Origin: Pseudomonas baetica
GTDB taxonomy: Bacteria; Pseudomonadota; Gammaproteobacteria; Pseudomonadales; Pseudomonadaceae
Assembly (NCBI RefSeq): GCF_019733355.1
Contig: NZ_JAIHLQ010000016.1
Location: 62,001-126,000, forward strand
Reading direction: 5' to 3'
DNA: 64,000 nt
A program made the translations under genes and the position numbers. Under the pieces are notes generated by a model that made no database searches, was not told the origin of the DNA, and saw only the letters and a program-made list of their open reading frames with translations. Every line of letters starts with the position of its first letter. Positions within the stretch are counted from its first letter, which is position 1. This document shows positions 51,851 through 61,220 of this stretch, piece by piece.

Positions 51851-53856
51851 CAGCGTGCCTCTTTATCGGAGCTCTCCGCGATTTCGCACATGGCCTCGCG
51901 CAAGAAGAAGTCGAGCGTGTTGCCAATGGTCTCGCGCATCTCAACGGTCGGCTCCCAGTTCAACAGGCGCTTGGCGTTGGCAATGCTCGGTTTGCGGTGT
52001 TCGACGTCCTGATAACCGGCACCGTAGAACGCCTTGCTCTCGACGTCGCGGAAACCGGCGAACGGCGGGAAGTTGTCGCGCAGCGGGTGGGCTTCGAACT
52101 GACGCAGCAGCTCTTCGCCCAACTGACGGATGCTCGCTTCGTTGTCCGGGTTGCCGATGTTGATGATCTGGCCGTTGCAGGCGTCGTTGTCGTTATCGAT
52201 GATCCGCGCCAGTGCTTCGACGCCGTCGGCGATGTCAGTGAAGCAGCGTTTCTGCTCGCCACCGTCGAACAAGCGAATCGGCGTGCCTTCCACCAGGTTG
52301 AGGATCAGTTGGGTGATTGCACGGGAGCTGCCGATACGCGCCGAATCCAGACGATCAAGGCGCGGCCCCATCCAGTTGAAAGGGCGGAACAGGGTGAAGT
52401 TCAGGCCCTTGGCGCCATAAGCCCAGATCACCCGGTCCAGCAGTTGCTTGGATACCGAATAGATCCAGCGCTGTTTGTTGATCGGGCCAACAATCAGGTT
52501 TGACGTGTCTTCGTCGAAATTCTTGTCCTGGCACATGCCATAGACTTCCGATGTCGACGGGAAGATCACGCGCTTGTTGTACTTGACGCAGTAGCGCACC
52601 AGTTTCAGGTTTTCTTCGAAGTCGAGTTCGAACACGCGCAGCGGATTGCGGGTGTATTCGATCGGCGTGGCGATGGCCACCAGTGGCAGCACCACGTCGC
52701 ACTTCTTGATGTGGTACTCGATCCACTCGGAGTGAATGCTGATGTCGCCCTCAACGTAGTGGAAGTGCGGATGACTGCGCAGACGGTCGATGGCATCCGA
52801 GCCGATGTCCAGACCGTAGACCTCGTAGCGATCATCACGCAGCAGGCGCTCGGACAGGTGATTACCGATGAAACCGTTGACGCCCAGGATCAGCACGCGA
52901 GTACGGCGTGGCCCACGACCGGATTCAGCGCCGCGCAGCAACGAGCCGTCGACCAGACCCAATTCGTTGGCCAGTTGCGGGCCACTGAGGAACAGACCGT
53001 TGTCGTTGCGCTGACCGGAGAGGATCACCAGCGAATCTTCACCGCAGGCAATGCGCAGCGGATCGACACTGATCACCCGGCCCGGGGCCTGGCCTTCATT
53101 GCCTTTGACGACTTCGGCACTCCAGACGATGAGTTTGTGTTCGCCCACGGCGCAGAAAGCGCCCGGATACGGCTGAGTCACGGCGCGAGTCAGATTGAAC
53201 AGTTGCTCGGCCGGCTTCGCCCAGACCAGTTTGCCGTCCGCCGGCGTACGACGCCCAAACACTGTGGCTTTGGATTCGTCTTGCGGCGTTTCGCTGATCT
53301 TGCCTTGCAGCATGGCTGGCAAGGTGTCGCGCAACAGATCAGCGGCGGCAGTGCGCAGTTTGCCGTGCAGGCTCAGTGCGGTGTCGCTGCGTTCGATGGC
53401 GACGCGTTGCTGAGCAACGATGGCGCCGGCATCGGCACGTTTGACCATGCGGTGCAGGGTCACCCCGGTTTCGGTTTCGCCGTTGACCAGCACCCAGTTC
53501 GCCGGAGCGCGGCCACGGTAGCGCGGCAACAATGAACCATGCAGGTTGAACGCGCCTTTTTTGGCGAGGGCCAGCAGCGGCTCGCTCAGCAGGTTGCGGT
53601 AGTAGAACGAGAAAATGTACTCAGGGTCGAGTTTGGCAATGCGCTCGATCCACAGTGGGTGGTTAACGTCTTCCGGCGCGTGAACCGGGATACCTTTGTT
53701 GGCGCACAGTTGCGCCACAGAACTGTAGAAGGCGTTTTCTTTCGGGTCGTCGGCGTGAGTGAACACCGCTGCGATGTCAAAGCCGCTGTCGAGCAGGGCT
53801 TGAATGCCGGCGCAGCCAATATCGTGGTAAGCGAAGACAACAGTTTTTGCACTCAT
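51850..53856 (-). CDS. arnA: ArnA, bifunctional UDP-glucuronate decarboxylase / UDP-L-Ara4N formyltransferase
   Basis: 668 residues with two domains. The N-terminal formyltransferase (about 1-300) has FNLHGSLLPRYRGRAPANW with the catalytic Asn and His, and DAGAIVAQQ with the Asp. The C-terminal SDR-type decarboxylase (about 320-660) has GVNGFIGNHLSERLL, STSEVYGM and YSVSKQLLDRV. Both activities supply ArnC's substrate. Overlaps arnC by four bases and arnD by one. No truncation. Confidence 0.96.
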   Translation of the reverse strand: MSAKTVVFAYHDIGCAGIQALLDSGFDIAAVFTHADDPKENAFYSSVAQLCANKGIPVHAPEDVNHPLWIERIAKLDPEYIFSFYYRNLLSEPLLALAKKGAFNLHGSLLPRYRGRAPANWVLVNGETETGVTLHRMVKRADAGAIVAQQRVAIERSDTALSLHGKLRTAAADLLRDTLPAMLQGKISETPQDESKATVFGRRTPADGKLVWAKPAEQLFNLTRAVTQPYPGAFCAVGEHKLIVWSAEVVKGNEGQAPGRVISVDPLRIACGEDSLVILSGQRNDNGLFLSGPQLANELGLVDGSLLRGAESGRGPRRTRVLILGVNGFIGNHLSERLLRDDRYEVYGLDIGSDAIDRLRSHPHFHYVEGDISIHSEWIEYHIKKCDVVLPLVAIATPIEYTRNPLRVFELDFEENLKLVRYCVKYNKRVIFPSTSEVYGMCQDKNFDEDTSNLIVGPINKQRWIYSVSKQLLDRVIWAYGAKGLNFTLFRPFNWMGPRLDRLDSARIGSSRAITQLILNLVEGTPIRLFDGGEQKRCFTDIADGVEALARIIDNDNDACNGQIINIGNPDNEASIRQLGEELLRQFEAHPLRDNFPPFAGFRDVESKAFYGAGYQDVEHRKPSIANAKRLLNWEPTVEMRETIGNTLDFFLREAMCEIAESSDKEAR

Positions 53857-54875
53857 GAGTGAACCTGACCGGTAGTAGAGGAAGAAGAGAGACCATCAAC
53901 AGTGACGGCAGGCGCCGGGCTATCGGCGTGGCTGCGCAACACTTTTTCAATGAAGAAACGCGGGCGGGCGCGCACATCGCTGTACATGCGGCCCAGGTAT
54001 TCGCCGAGCAGGCCCATGCCGATGAACTGGCCGCCGGTGAACACGAACAGCACGGCGAACAGCACGAACGTGCCGTCACCGGCCCAACCGGCGCCGAAGG
54101 CCAGCCGCAGTACGATCAACGCCACCGCAAACAGCACGCCCAGCCCAGCCATCGCGAAGCCGACAATGCTCAGCAAACGCAGCGGTGTGGTGGTCATGCA
54201 GGTGATCAAGTCGAACATCAGGTTGATCAGGCGCATCGGGCTGTACTTCGAATCGCCATGCTCACGCTCAGCGTGGGCGACGACGATTTCCGTGGTGTGG
54301 CGGGCGAAGCTGTTGGCCAGAATCGGAATGAATGTGCTGCGTTCGCGGCAGGCGAGCATCGCGTCGATGATCGTGCGGCGGTAGGCGCGCAGCATGCAGC
54401 CGTAGTCGCTCATGGCGACGCCGGTTGAGCGTTGCACGGCAAGGTTGATCAGCTTCGACGGATAGCGGCGCAGGGCCGAGTCCTGACGGTTACCGCGCAC
54501 GGTGCCGACCACGTCGTAACCCTTTTCGGCTTCGGCCACCAGTCGCGGGATTTCTTCTGGCGGGTTCTGCAGGTCGGCGTCGAGGGTGATGACCACGTCG
54601 CCCTTGCACTGTTCGAAACCGGCCATGATTGCCGCGTGCTGGCCGTAGTTGCGGTTGAGGATGACCGCCACAAACGGGCTGTCTTCGCGGGTGGCGGCTT
54701 CTTCAAGAAGCATGGCGGAGTCGTCGCGACTGCCATCGTCCACGAGGACAATTTCAAAGTCGTGACGCAGCAGCCGGCAGGCCGCTTCGGTGCGGCGCAG
54801 CAGTTCCGGCAGGCTCTCCTGTTCGTTGTAGACCGGGATAACGATCGACACGCAACGGATTGGGTAAGGTTTCAC
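53853..54875 (-). CDS. arnC: ArnC, undecaprenyl-phosphate L-Ara4FN transferase
   Basis: 340-residue GT2 enzyme. Nucleotide-sugar site IVIPVYNEQESLPELLRRT, LVDDGSRDDSA and ITLDADLQNPPEEIP; two C-terminal membrane spans (LLSIVGFAMAGLGVLFAVAL and VLFAVLFVFTGGQFIGMGLLG). It attaches L-Ara4FN to undecaprenyl phosphate at the inner leaflet. Overlaps arnB and arnA by four bases each. Confidence 0.95.
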   Translation of the reverse strand: MKPYPIRCVSIVIPVYNEQESLPELLRRTEAACRLLRHDFEIVLVDDGSRDDSAMLLEEAATREDSPFVAVILNRNYGQHAAIMAGFEQCKGDVVITLDADLQNPPEEIPRLVAEAEKGYDVVGTVRGNRQDSALRRYPSKLINLAVQRSTGVAMSDYGCMLRAYRRTIIDAMLACRERSTFIPILANSFARHTTEIVVAHAEREHGDSKYSPMRLINLMFDLITCMTTTPLRLLSIVGFAMAGLGVLFAVALIVLRLAFGAGWAGDGTFVLFAVLFVFTGGQFIGMGLLGEYLGRMYSDVRARPRFFIEKVLRSHADSPAPAVTVDGLSSSSTTGQVHS

Positions 54876-56020
54876 AGGCGTTTGTCCATTAGGGTGGCGA
54901 TGGCGCCGACCACGCGATCAAGGTCTTGATCGGTCATGTCGGGGAACAGCGGAATCGAGCACAGCCGCGCCGAGTTCCATTCGGTGTTGGGCAGGTACAG
55001 GTCGGGGTCACGCTGGCGATACCAGGTGTGCAGGTGGGTGGCGATAAAATGGATACCGGTGCCGATGCCCTGATCCTGCAAACCTTTCATGAAGGCTTCG
55101 CGGTCCATGCCGCAACGCTCGCTGTCGATGCGCAGGATGAACAGGTGCCAGGCGTGCTGTTGCGCGTAGTCGGGCACGGCCAGTGGCTGCACCGGCAGGC
55201 CTTCAAGTTTTTGTCGGTAGGCAGTAGCCAACTCGGTACGGCGGACGTTGATCGCGTCGAGGCGCTGCAACTGCACCAATGCAATCGCTGCGTTGATGTC
55301 GGCCAGGTTGTATTTGAAACCCGGCTCCATCACTTGCGCCTGTGGCTTGCGCCCACCGGTCAGGCGGTCGTAGGCATCGACGCCCAGACCATGGAATTTG
55401 AGCATGCGCACGCGACTGGCCAGGGCTTCATCGTCGGTGACGAACATCGCGCCTTCGGCGCAGGTCATGTTCTTGATCGCATGGAAGGAAAAGATGGCTG
55501 TGCCTTGCGCGCCAACGTGGCGGCCCTTATAGCGGGTGCCGGCGGCATGGGCCGCGTCTTCGATCACTGCGATACCGTGCTTGTCGGCCAGGGCGTACAG
55601 CGGATCGAGATCGAACGCGGCACCGGCGTAATGCACCGGAATAATCGCTTTGGTGCGTGGGGTGATGGCCGCTTCGATGCGCGCAACGTCGGTCATCAAG
55701 GTGTCGCGGTCGACGTCGACAAACACCGGTTTGGCGCCGATCAGCGAGATCATGTTGGCGGTCGACACCCAGGTTTGCGACGGCGTAATGACTTCATCGC
55801 CAGGGCCGATGCCCAACGCCAGCAACGTAATATGCATCCCGCCGGTAGCCGAAGACAGTGCCACGGCATGATGGCACCCCACGTATTGGGCGAACTGTTC
55901 TTCAAGTGCCTGGTTTTTCGGTCCGGTGGTGATCCAACCCGAGCGCAATACTTGCTCGACGGCTGCAATTTCTTCATCGCCGATACTCGGGCGGGAGAAG
56001 GGGAGAAACGCCTGACTCAT
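54872..56020 (-). CDS. arnB: ArnB, UDP-L-Ara4O aminotransferase
   Basis: 382 residues, PLP-dependent DegT/DnrJ/EryC1 family. The PLP-binding Lys is in FSFHAIKNMTCAEGAMF; the N-terminus FLPFSRPSIGDEEIAAVEQVL and EDAAHAAGTRYKG are typical. It converts UDP-4-ketoarabinose to UDP-L-Ara4N. First gene of the operon. ATG at 56020 has GAGG six bases upstream; a GTG two codons earlier is less likely. The 382-base gap upstream should hold the operon promoter. Confidence 0.95.
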   Translation of the reverse strand: MSQAFLPFSRPSIGDEEIAAVEQVLRSGWITTGPKNQALEEQFAQYVGCHHAVALSSATGGMHITLLALGIGPGDEVITPSQTWVSTANMISLIGAKPVFVDVDRDTLMTDVARIEAAITPRTKAIIPVHYAGAAFDLDPLYALADKHGIAVIEDAAHAAGTRYKGRHVGAQGTAIFSFHAIKNMTCAEGAMFVTDDEALASRVRMLKFHGLGVDAYDRLTGGRKPQAQVMEPGFKYNLADINAAIALVQLQRLDAINVRRTELATAYRQKLEGLPVQPLAVPDYAQQHAWHLFILRIDSERCGMDREAFMKGLQDQGIGTGIHFIATHLHTWYRQRDPDLYLPNTEWNSARLCSIPLFPDMTDQDLDRVVGAIATLMDKRL

Positions 56021-56402
56021 GGGCACCTCAATGCGAAAAAAAAGAAAGCCTCACGATTTTCATCGGATCCAGTACCAGCGTAGACGTAGAATTCTTTTCT
56101 GCATCAACGGGTTGTTAGAACAACCTGACGTCGGGCTTTGGTTGACTTTTTGAGCCTCGCCCGGCAGTTTGTTCGCTGCCGCCGCTGGCTCTATCGGGCT
56201 TAAGGTTATGCCCGATTTTGTGAAAGGAATATGAAAAAGTAGTCGGCGATTCATTTATCTAAAGTTCATTAAGCCACTGTTCAGACTTCTGCCTTTTATT
56301 GATTTTTTTGCAGGAAAAGTCTTACGGAATTAATCGGCTTATATTAAAAACATTACATTTTAAAGTTGTTGTATTGAACAGTTTTTACTCAAGGCATTTC
56401 GT
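56021..56402. promoter_or_regulatory. arnB / recombinase divergent intergenic region with palindrome
   Basis: 382 bases, strikingly AT-rich toward the recombinase (56220-56400). It contains a perfect 16-base palindrome at 56110-56125 (GGTTGTT, AG, AACAACC), about 90 bases before the arnB ATG, and a stem-loop at 56193-56216 (ATCGGGC, 10-base loop, GCCCGAT) followed by TTTTG on the plus strand. CTTAAT-like half-sites exist, but no convincing PmrA or PhoP direct repeat. Confidence 0.5.
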
Positions 56403-57341
56403 TTGATTGACTTACCCCTTACACCGACAGAACCGCCAAAAACCAATCCGATGTCTCTGTATCTGGCGCGCTTGGCCCCCTCCAGCCAACTGACCATGCG
56501 CTATGTTCTGCAGGACGCCGCTGACCGTCTCGGCTTCGAAGACATGAATGTCGAGGACATTCCCTGGCACGCTTTACAACCGGAAGATGTTGTTGCGTTA
56601 GTCGCGGCATTGCGCGAAGACAACTATGCGCCGAATACGTCTTCGCTTTATGTAAATGCCGTGCGCGGCGTCATGAACGAAGCCTGGCGCATGAGCCTGA
56701 TTAGTCAGGATCACCTGTTAAAGATGCGTTCGGTAAAAGGTATTGCCGGCACGCGACTGTCTCAGGGCCGAAATCTAAAGCGCACGCTGATCCATGAGTT
56801 GATGGAAGTCTGCGCCGCCGACCCTCGTCCGCAAGGGCTGCGCGACGCGGCGGTGATTGCGTTGCTGTACGGCACCGGCATGCGCAAGTCAGAGTCGGTG
56901 GACCTGGATCTGAACCAGGTCGACTTCAGCGAGCGCAGCCTGACCGTGGTGGGCAAGGGCAACAAGCAACTGATCAAGTACGCCCCCGCTTGGGCGTTTG
57001 CCAAGCTCAATGCATGGCTGGAATTGCGCCGTTCGCAACTCAAGGAAGGCGAGAGCGACGATGCGTTTCTGTTCAACCGCATCCGCCGTGGCAGCCATAT
57101 CACCCGCGAGCGCATCACTAAACACGCGATCTATTACATCGCCCGTCAGCGTGGCACGCAGGTCGGGGTAAAAATCATGCCCCACGACTTCCGGCGCTCA
57201 TTCATCACCCGCGTCATCGAAGAACATGATCTGTCGATTGCACAGAAACTGGCGCACCACAGCAATATCCAGACGACCGCCAACTACGACGTGCGTGATG
57301 ACAACGAGCGGCGGCGTGCGGTGGATCGCTTCGATCTGTGA
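56403..57341 (+). CDS. Solitary tyrosine recombinase / integrase
   Basis: 312 residues from a TTG at 56403 with AAGG eight bases upstream; ATG at 56451 would give 296. An N-terminal SAM-like core-binding domain (about 17-120) precedes a catalytic domain with the full tyrosine-recombinase set: Arg161 (GTGMRKSE), Lys185 (VVGKGNKQ), His261 and Arg264 (PHDFRRSF), His286 (LAHHSNIQTT) and nucleophile Tyr295 (ANYD). It looks catalytically intact. No tRNA, direct repeats, excisionase or phage genes adjoin it, so it is not an obvious prophage or island integrase. Its upstream DNA is AT-rich, suggesting past acquisition. Confidence 0.9.
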   Translation: MIDLPLTPTEPPKTNPMSLYLARLAPSSQLTMRYVLQDAADRLGFEDMNVEDIPWHALQPEDVVALVAALREDNYAPNTSSLYVNAVRGVMNEAWRMSLISQDHLLKMRSVKGIAGTRLSQGRNLKRTLIHELMEVCAADPRPQGLRDAAVIALLYGTGMRKSESVDLDLNQVDFSERSLTVVGKGNKQLIKYAPAWAFAKLNAWLELRRSQLKEGESDDAFLFNRIRRGSHITRERITKHAIYYIARQRGTQVGVKIMPHDFRRSFITRVIEEHDLSIAQKLAHHSNIQTTANYDVRDDNERRRAVDRFDL

Positions 57342-58400
57342 TCAGGCCATCGCCAACACATGGGCCGCGCCGAGTACCGACAGATGAACCTCGCTACCGG
57401 CCGGCGGCGCGTGCATGCCGGAGCTGCGCACCAACAGTGAACGGCCAGGGCCATGGCTGGTTTCTGCGCGTAGTTCGACCGTCAATGTGCAGGTGTTACC
57501 CGCGAACTCCCGCTCAGTGACCACCGCATGACAGCCTTTGGTGCTGGTCATGGCGTCGGACAACTGCAATTGCTCGGGGCGCAACATGATCTGTGCATTG
57601 CCGATGAAACCGTCGCTGTTGACCGGCACCGCGCCCAGCTCGCAATGGGCCCAACCGAATTCGATCCGCGCCGGCATCACGACGGCTTCGCCGAGAAAAT
57701 GCGCGGTCTGCTCATCGTCCGGGTATCGGTAGAGATCCATGGGATGCCCGGATTGCACCAGACGCCCGGCACGCATGACCGCCAATTGATCGGCAAACGA
57801 CAACGCCTCACCCTGGTCATGGGTGACCAGGATCGTGGTGACGCCAGCGTCTTCGAGCAGCCGCGCGACCATTTTGCGCATGGCGCTGCGCAGGCCGGTA
57901 TCAAGGGCAGAAAACGGCTCATCGAGAAGCATCAGTCGGGGCTGCTGGGCCAGTGCCCGGGCGAGTGAAACCCTTTGTTGCTGGCCGCCGGACAATTCGT
58001 GGGGCCATCGACCCGCCATGTTGGCCTCCAGCGATACGCTGTCCATCAGCTGTGCGATGCGTTCATTTCGAGCCTCACCCGTCAGCGTCAGCCCAAAGCC
58101 GATGTTGGCGGCGACGGTCATGTGCGGAAACAGTGCGCCGTCCTGCGGCACGTAGCCGATCTGACGTTGATACGCCGGCACCGCATGAGTGCTGTCTACC
58201 AGCACCTGACCGTTAAGCAACAGGCTGCCGGCATCAGGAAATTCGAATCCGGCGATCATTCGCAGCAACGTGGTTTTGCCGGAGCCGGAAGGGCCGACGA
58301 TGACCGTGCGGCTGCCGGTGGGGACGGACAGACAGATGTTATCCAGCGCTTTCTGTGCGCCAAAGGATTTGCTCAGGGAAATCAGTTCGAGTGCGTTCAT
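57342..58400 (-). CDS. fbpC: ABC transporter ATPase, iron(III) type (FbpC)
   Basis: 352 residues. Walker A GPSGSGKTTLL, signature LSGGQQQRVSLARAL, Walker B LMLLDEPFSALD and H-loop VTHDQGEAL, followed by a C-terminal TOBE-like domain (MLRPEQLQL). It powers import by the adjacent permease and binding protein. The gene order binding protein, permease, ATPase is that of FbpABC ferric importers. ATG overlaps the permease stop by four bases. Confidence 0.9.
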   Translation of the reverse strand: MNALELISLSKSFGAQKALDNICLSVPTGSRTVIVGPSGSGKTTLLRMIAGFEFPDAGSLLLNGQVLVDSTHAVPAYQRQIGYVPQDGALFPHMTVAANIGFGLTLTGEARNERIAQLMDSVSLEANMAGRWPHELSGGQQQRVSLARALAQQPRLMLLDEPFSALDTGLRSAMRKMVARLLEDAGVTTILVTHDQGEALSFADQLAVMRAGRLVQSGHPMDLYRYPDDEQTAHFLGEAVVMPARIEFGWAHCELGAVPVNSDGFIGNAQIMLRPEQLQLSDAMTSTKGCHAVVTEREFAGNTCTLTVELRAETSHGPGRSLLVRSSGMHAPPAGSEVHLSVLGAAHVLAMA

Positions 58401-59995
58401 CGGCCAGCGGTGCGCCTGGATTGGTGATAGAGAATGGCCGTCAGCGGCAGCGACAGCAGCACCATCAACAGTGCATAAGGCGCCGCAGCGGCGTAGTCGA
58501 TTTCGCTGGTCATGGCCCAGAAGCCAGTGGCCAATGTCCGAGTGCCGTTGGGTGCGAGCAGCAGGGTCGCCGTCAGTTCATTGGTGATCGCCAGAAACAC
58601 CAACGCGGCACCTGCCGCTGCGCCCGGTGCGGCCAGGCGCAAGGTGATCAGCCACAAGGCGCGTAACGGTGAGCGGCCGAGGCTTTGCGCGATGTTTTCC
58701 AACTCCACCGGCGCTTGGGCGAAACCGGCACGCAGGCTGACCAGCGCCCGTGGCAGGAACATCAGCAGATAGGCCAGTAGCACAGTGATGGTGGTTTGGT
58801 AGATCGGCCGGGCGAAATGGATAGTGATCGTCACCAACGCCAGCGCCACAACGATTCCTGGCAGCGAACTGGTGATGTAGTTGCAGCCTTCAAGCAGGCG
58901 CTGCAACCTGCCCGGTGCGCGGATCGACAGCCAGGCAATCGGAATTGCCGCCAGGCTGGTCAACAGTGCACCGGCCACGCCCAATGACAGGGTTTGCAGT
59001 AACGCGGGCAACAACTCAGCGCCTTGCCAGACCCCAACGCCGCCAGTGACGAGCCAACGCCCCAACGTCAGTAAAGGCACACCGAGGGCGAGCAGAGCGA
59101 TCACGGTTTGCAGGGTCAGCCCGAGTGCAACGGTGCCGCTGCCCAAATGCACCGTGCGTTGTTCACGCGCACTGCCTGAACCCACGCGGGCATAACGCGC
59201 CTGACCACGGGCGGCAGATTCGACCGTCAGCATCGCCAGGCAACACAGCGCCAGAACCCCGGCCAGCATGTTTGCCGCCGGGCCGTTAAAGGTCGATTTG
59301 AACTGATCGAAAATAGCCGTGGTGAAGGTGTCGAAACGGATCATCGCGTAGAGGCCGTATTCGGCGAGCAAATGCAGGCCGACCAGCAAGGCACCGCCGC
59401 AAATCGCCAGGCGCAACTGCGGCAATACCACCCTGAAAAACACCGCCCACGGTTTGAGACCCAGGGATTCGGCGACGTCTTCAATGGCCGGATCAAGTCG
59501 ACGCAACGTTGCCGCAATCGGCAGATAAAGAAACGGGAAATAGGCGATCACCGAGACCAGCACACCGGCCGGCAGTCCGTGAATCGATGGAATCAGACTG
59601 ACCCACGCATAACTGTGAACGAACGCAGGCACCGCCAGCGGCGCGACGGCCAATAAGGACCAAAAGCGCCGACCGGGCAGGTTAGTGCGCTCAGTCAGCC
59701 ACGCGAGCGCGGTGCCGATCACGATGCACAGCGGCAGAGTGATCAACACCAGCAGCACAGTGTTGATCAACAACTCGGCTACCCGAGGGCGAAACACCAA
59801 CGCTTCGATGGTCGCCCAACCCGTGGCCCACGACACACCGACCACAAACGCAATCGGTAGCAGCGACAACAATGAAACCCCAATCGCCAGGGCGACCACC
59901 CACGAGCCCCGACGCCCCGTCAGGGCGCGGGCTCTGCGCGGGCGGTGGGCACCCGTGGTCGCGGCAACTTGTGCAGGTAAGGTTTGCGGCAGCAC
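58397..59995 (-). CDS. fbpB: ABC transporter permease, iron(III) type (FbpB, fused double unit)
   Basis: 532 residues, two homologous halves each with about six spans and an EAA-like loop (AESLGLKPWAVFFRVVLPQLR in the first half; AQSLGRSPLRALWLITLRLA in the second), which is the FbpB architecture. GTG start at 59995 directly follows the binding-protein stop (TAA-GTG), giving tight coupling. Confidence 0.9.
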   Translation of the reverse strand: MLPQTLPAQVAATTGAHRPRRARALTGRRGSWVVALAIGVSLLSLLPIAFVVGVSWATGWATIEALVFRPRVAELLINTVLLVLITLPLCIVIGTALAWLTERTNLPGRRFWSLLAVAPLAVPAFVHSYAWVSLIPSIHGLPAGVLVSVIAYFPFLYLPIAATLRRLDPAIEDVAESLGLKPWAVFFRVVLPQLRLAICGGALLVGLHLLAEYGLYAMIRFDTFTTAIFDQFKSTFNGPAANMLAGVLALCCLAMLTVESAARGQARYARVGSGSAREQRTVHLGSGTVALGLTLQTVIALLALGVPLLTLGRWLVTGGVGVWQGAELLPALLQTLSLGVAGALLTSLAAIPIAWLSIRAPGRLQRLLEGCNYITSSLPGIVVALALVTITIHFARPIYQTTITVLLAYLLMFLPRALVSLRAGFAQAPVELENIAQSLGRSPLRALWLITLRLAAPGAAAGAALVFLAITNELTATLLLAPNGTRTLATGFWAMTSEIDYAAAAPYALLMVLLSLPLTAILYHQSRRTAGR

Positions 59996-61009
59996 TTACA
60001 GCAGTCCTGCCTGGGTCATCAGCTCGACGGCTTTTTGGCTGTCGAGTTTCGACGCATCGACTTTGGGCGCATCCAGATCTTTCAGCGGCGTCAGCTTCGC
60101 ATTGGACGGTGCGCCTTTGCCCACGGCGTATTCAAACGAATTGCCGCTATGCAGAATCTCCTGACCTTGTTTGCCCGTGATGTAGTTGAGGAACTGCTGG
60201 GCCTCCTCCTGGTGTTTGCTGGAGGCCAGCACGCCTGCGCCGGAAATGCTCACGAATGCACCCGGATCCTGATGTTTGAAGTAATGCAGTCGGGTGTTCT
60301 TGCTGTTTTCGCCGGTTTTGGACTGATCGACGAAGCTGTAATAGTGATAGATCACGCCGCTGTCGATCTGCCCGGCGTTCACCGCTTTGAGCACGGCGCT
60401 GTTGCCGCGATACACGGAGGCATTGGCTTTCATGCCTTTGAGCCAATCGAGCGTGGCGGCTTCACCTTTCTGCTCAAGTACGGCGGCGACGATCGCCTGG
60501 AAGTCGGCACCGGCAGGGGAGGCGGCCCAGCGATCTTTCCAGCCGGGTTCTGCCAGATCGAGCAGGGATTTGGGCAAGTCTTTTTCCGCCAGTTTGGCCG
60601 GGTTGTAGACGAACACCGTCGAACGCGCTGCGATACCGACCCAACGCCCGTGGGCCGGGCGGTACGCCGAATCCACTTGTTCCAGCGTTTTCGGCGCTAC
60701 GGGGGCGAACAGTTTGGCGTTGTCGACCAGCACCATCGCCGGTGAGTTCTCGGTGAGGAACACGTCTGCCGGTGAGGCCGAGCCTTCCTGTACGAGCTGA
60801 TTGCCCATCTCGGTGTCATCGCCATTACGAATCGTCACGGGAATACCGGTCTCTTGAGTGAACCCGGCGACCCAGGCCTTGGTCAGGCTTTCGTGCTGTG
60901 CGTTGTAGACCAGCAGGCCAACGCTATCAGCTGCGAACGTCTGGCCCGCACCGAGCAGGGCGGTGGCGAGCAACGCGCGCTTCAGAAAGGACGGAAACTG
61001 TGGATTCAT
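59996..61009 (-). CDS. fbpA: Periplasmic iron(III)-binding protein (FbpA-like)
   Basis: 337 residues with a signal peptide (about 1-26, ALLATALLGAGQTFAA). The transferrin-like ferric-binding signature, paired tyrosines, is at 221-224 (VIYHYYSFVDQ), and LLVYNAQHESLTKAWVAGF is the usual FbpA opening. It captures ferric ion in the periplasm for FbpBC. First gene of a three-gene operon; a weak Fur-like site lies about 60 bases upstream. Confidence 0.9.
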   Translation of the reverse strand: MNPQFPSFLKRALLATALLGAGQTFAADSVGLLVYNAQHESLTKAWVAGFTQETGIPVTIRNGDDTEMGNQLVQEGSASPADVFLTENSPAMVLVDNAKLFAPVAPKTLEQVDSAYRPAHGRWVGIAARSTVFVYNPAKLAEKDLPKSLLDLAEPGWKDRWAASPAGADFQAIVAAVLEQKGEAATLDWLKGMKANASVYRGNSAVLKAVNAGQIDSGVIYHYYSFVDQSKTGENSKNTRLHYFKHQDPGAFVSISGAGVLASSKHQEEAQQFLNYITGKQGQEILHSGNSFEYAVGKGAPSNAKLTPLKDLDAPKVDASKLDSQKAVELMTQAGLL

Positions 61010-61068
61010 GACGAGAACGCTCCTGATTTTCAGACGTTATGGGCAAGCACTCGCGCGCAGACTTCAAT

Positions 61069-61087
61069 GCGAATGATTTGCATATGT
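61069..61087. promoter_or_regulatory. Possible Fur box upstream of fbpA
   Basis: GCGAATGATTTGCATATGT has the AATGAT and CAT half-sites of the Fur consensus (about 10 of 19 matches), placed in the fbpA promoter region. Much weaker than the efeU site. Confidence 0.4.
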
Positions 61088-61182
61088 TGGGCCGTCGGCA
61101 ATGTAGAGAAACAAATGAGAAAAAAACGTCAAACGCACCGTTAATACATGTCATTTCTATTCAGATTGCCAGCGGCGTCGCA

Positions 61183-61203
61183 GACGCACGATTGCCGTGC
61201 GTC
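61183..61203. terminator. Stem-loop after the broken GT39 gene
   Basis: GACGCACG and CGTGCGTC form an 8-base perfect stem with loop ATTGC, 17 bases beyond the final stop. No T-tract is visible; possibly a 3' hairpin. Confidence 0.45.
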
Positions 61204-61220
61204 ATTCAACGTCAGGTTAT

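Noticed and set aside
56220..56340. PmrA- or PhoP-type direct repeat upstream of arnB
   Set aside because: Single CTTAAT/ATTAAG half-sites occur, but no second half at the required 5-base spacing matches well.
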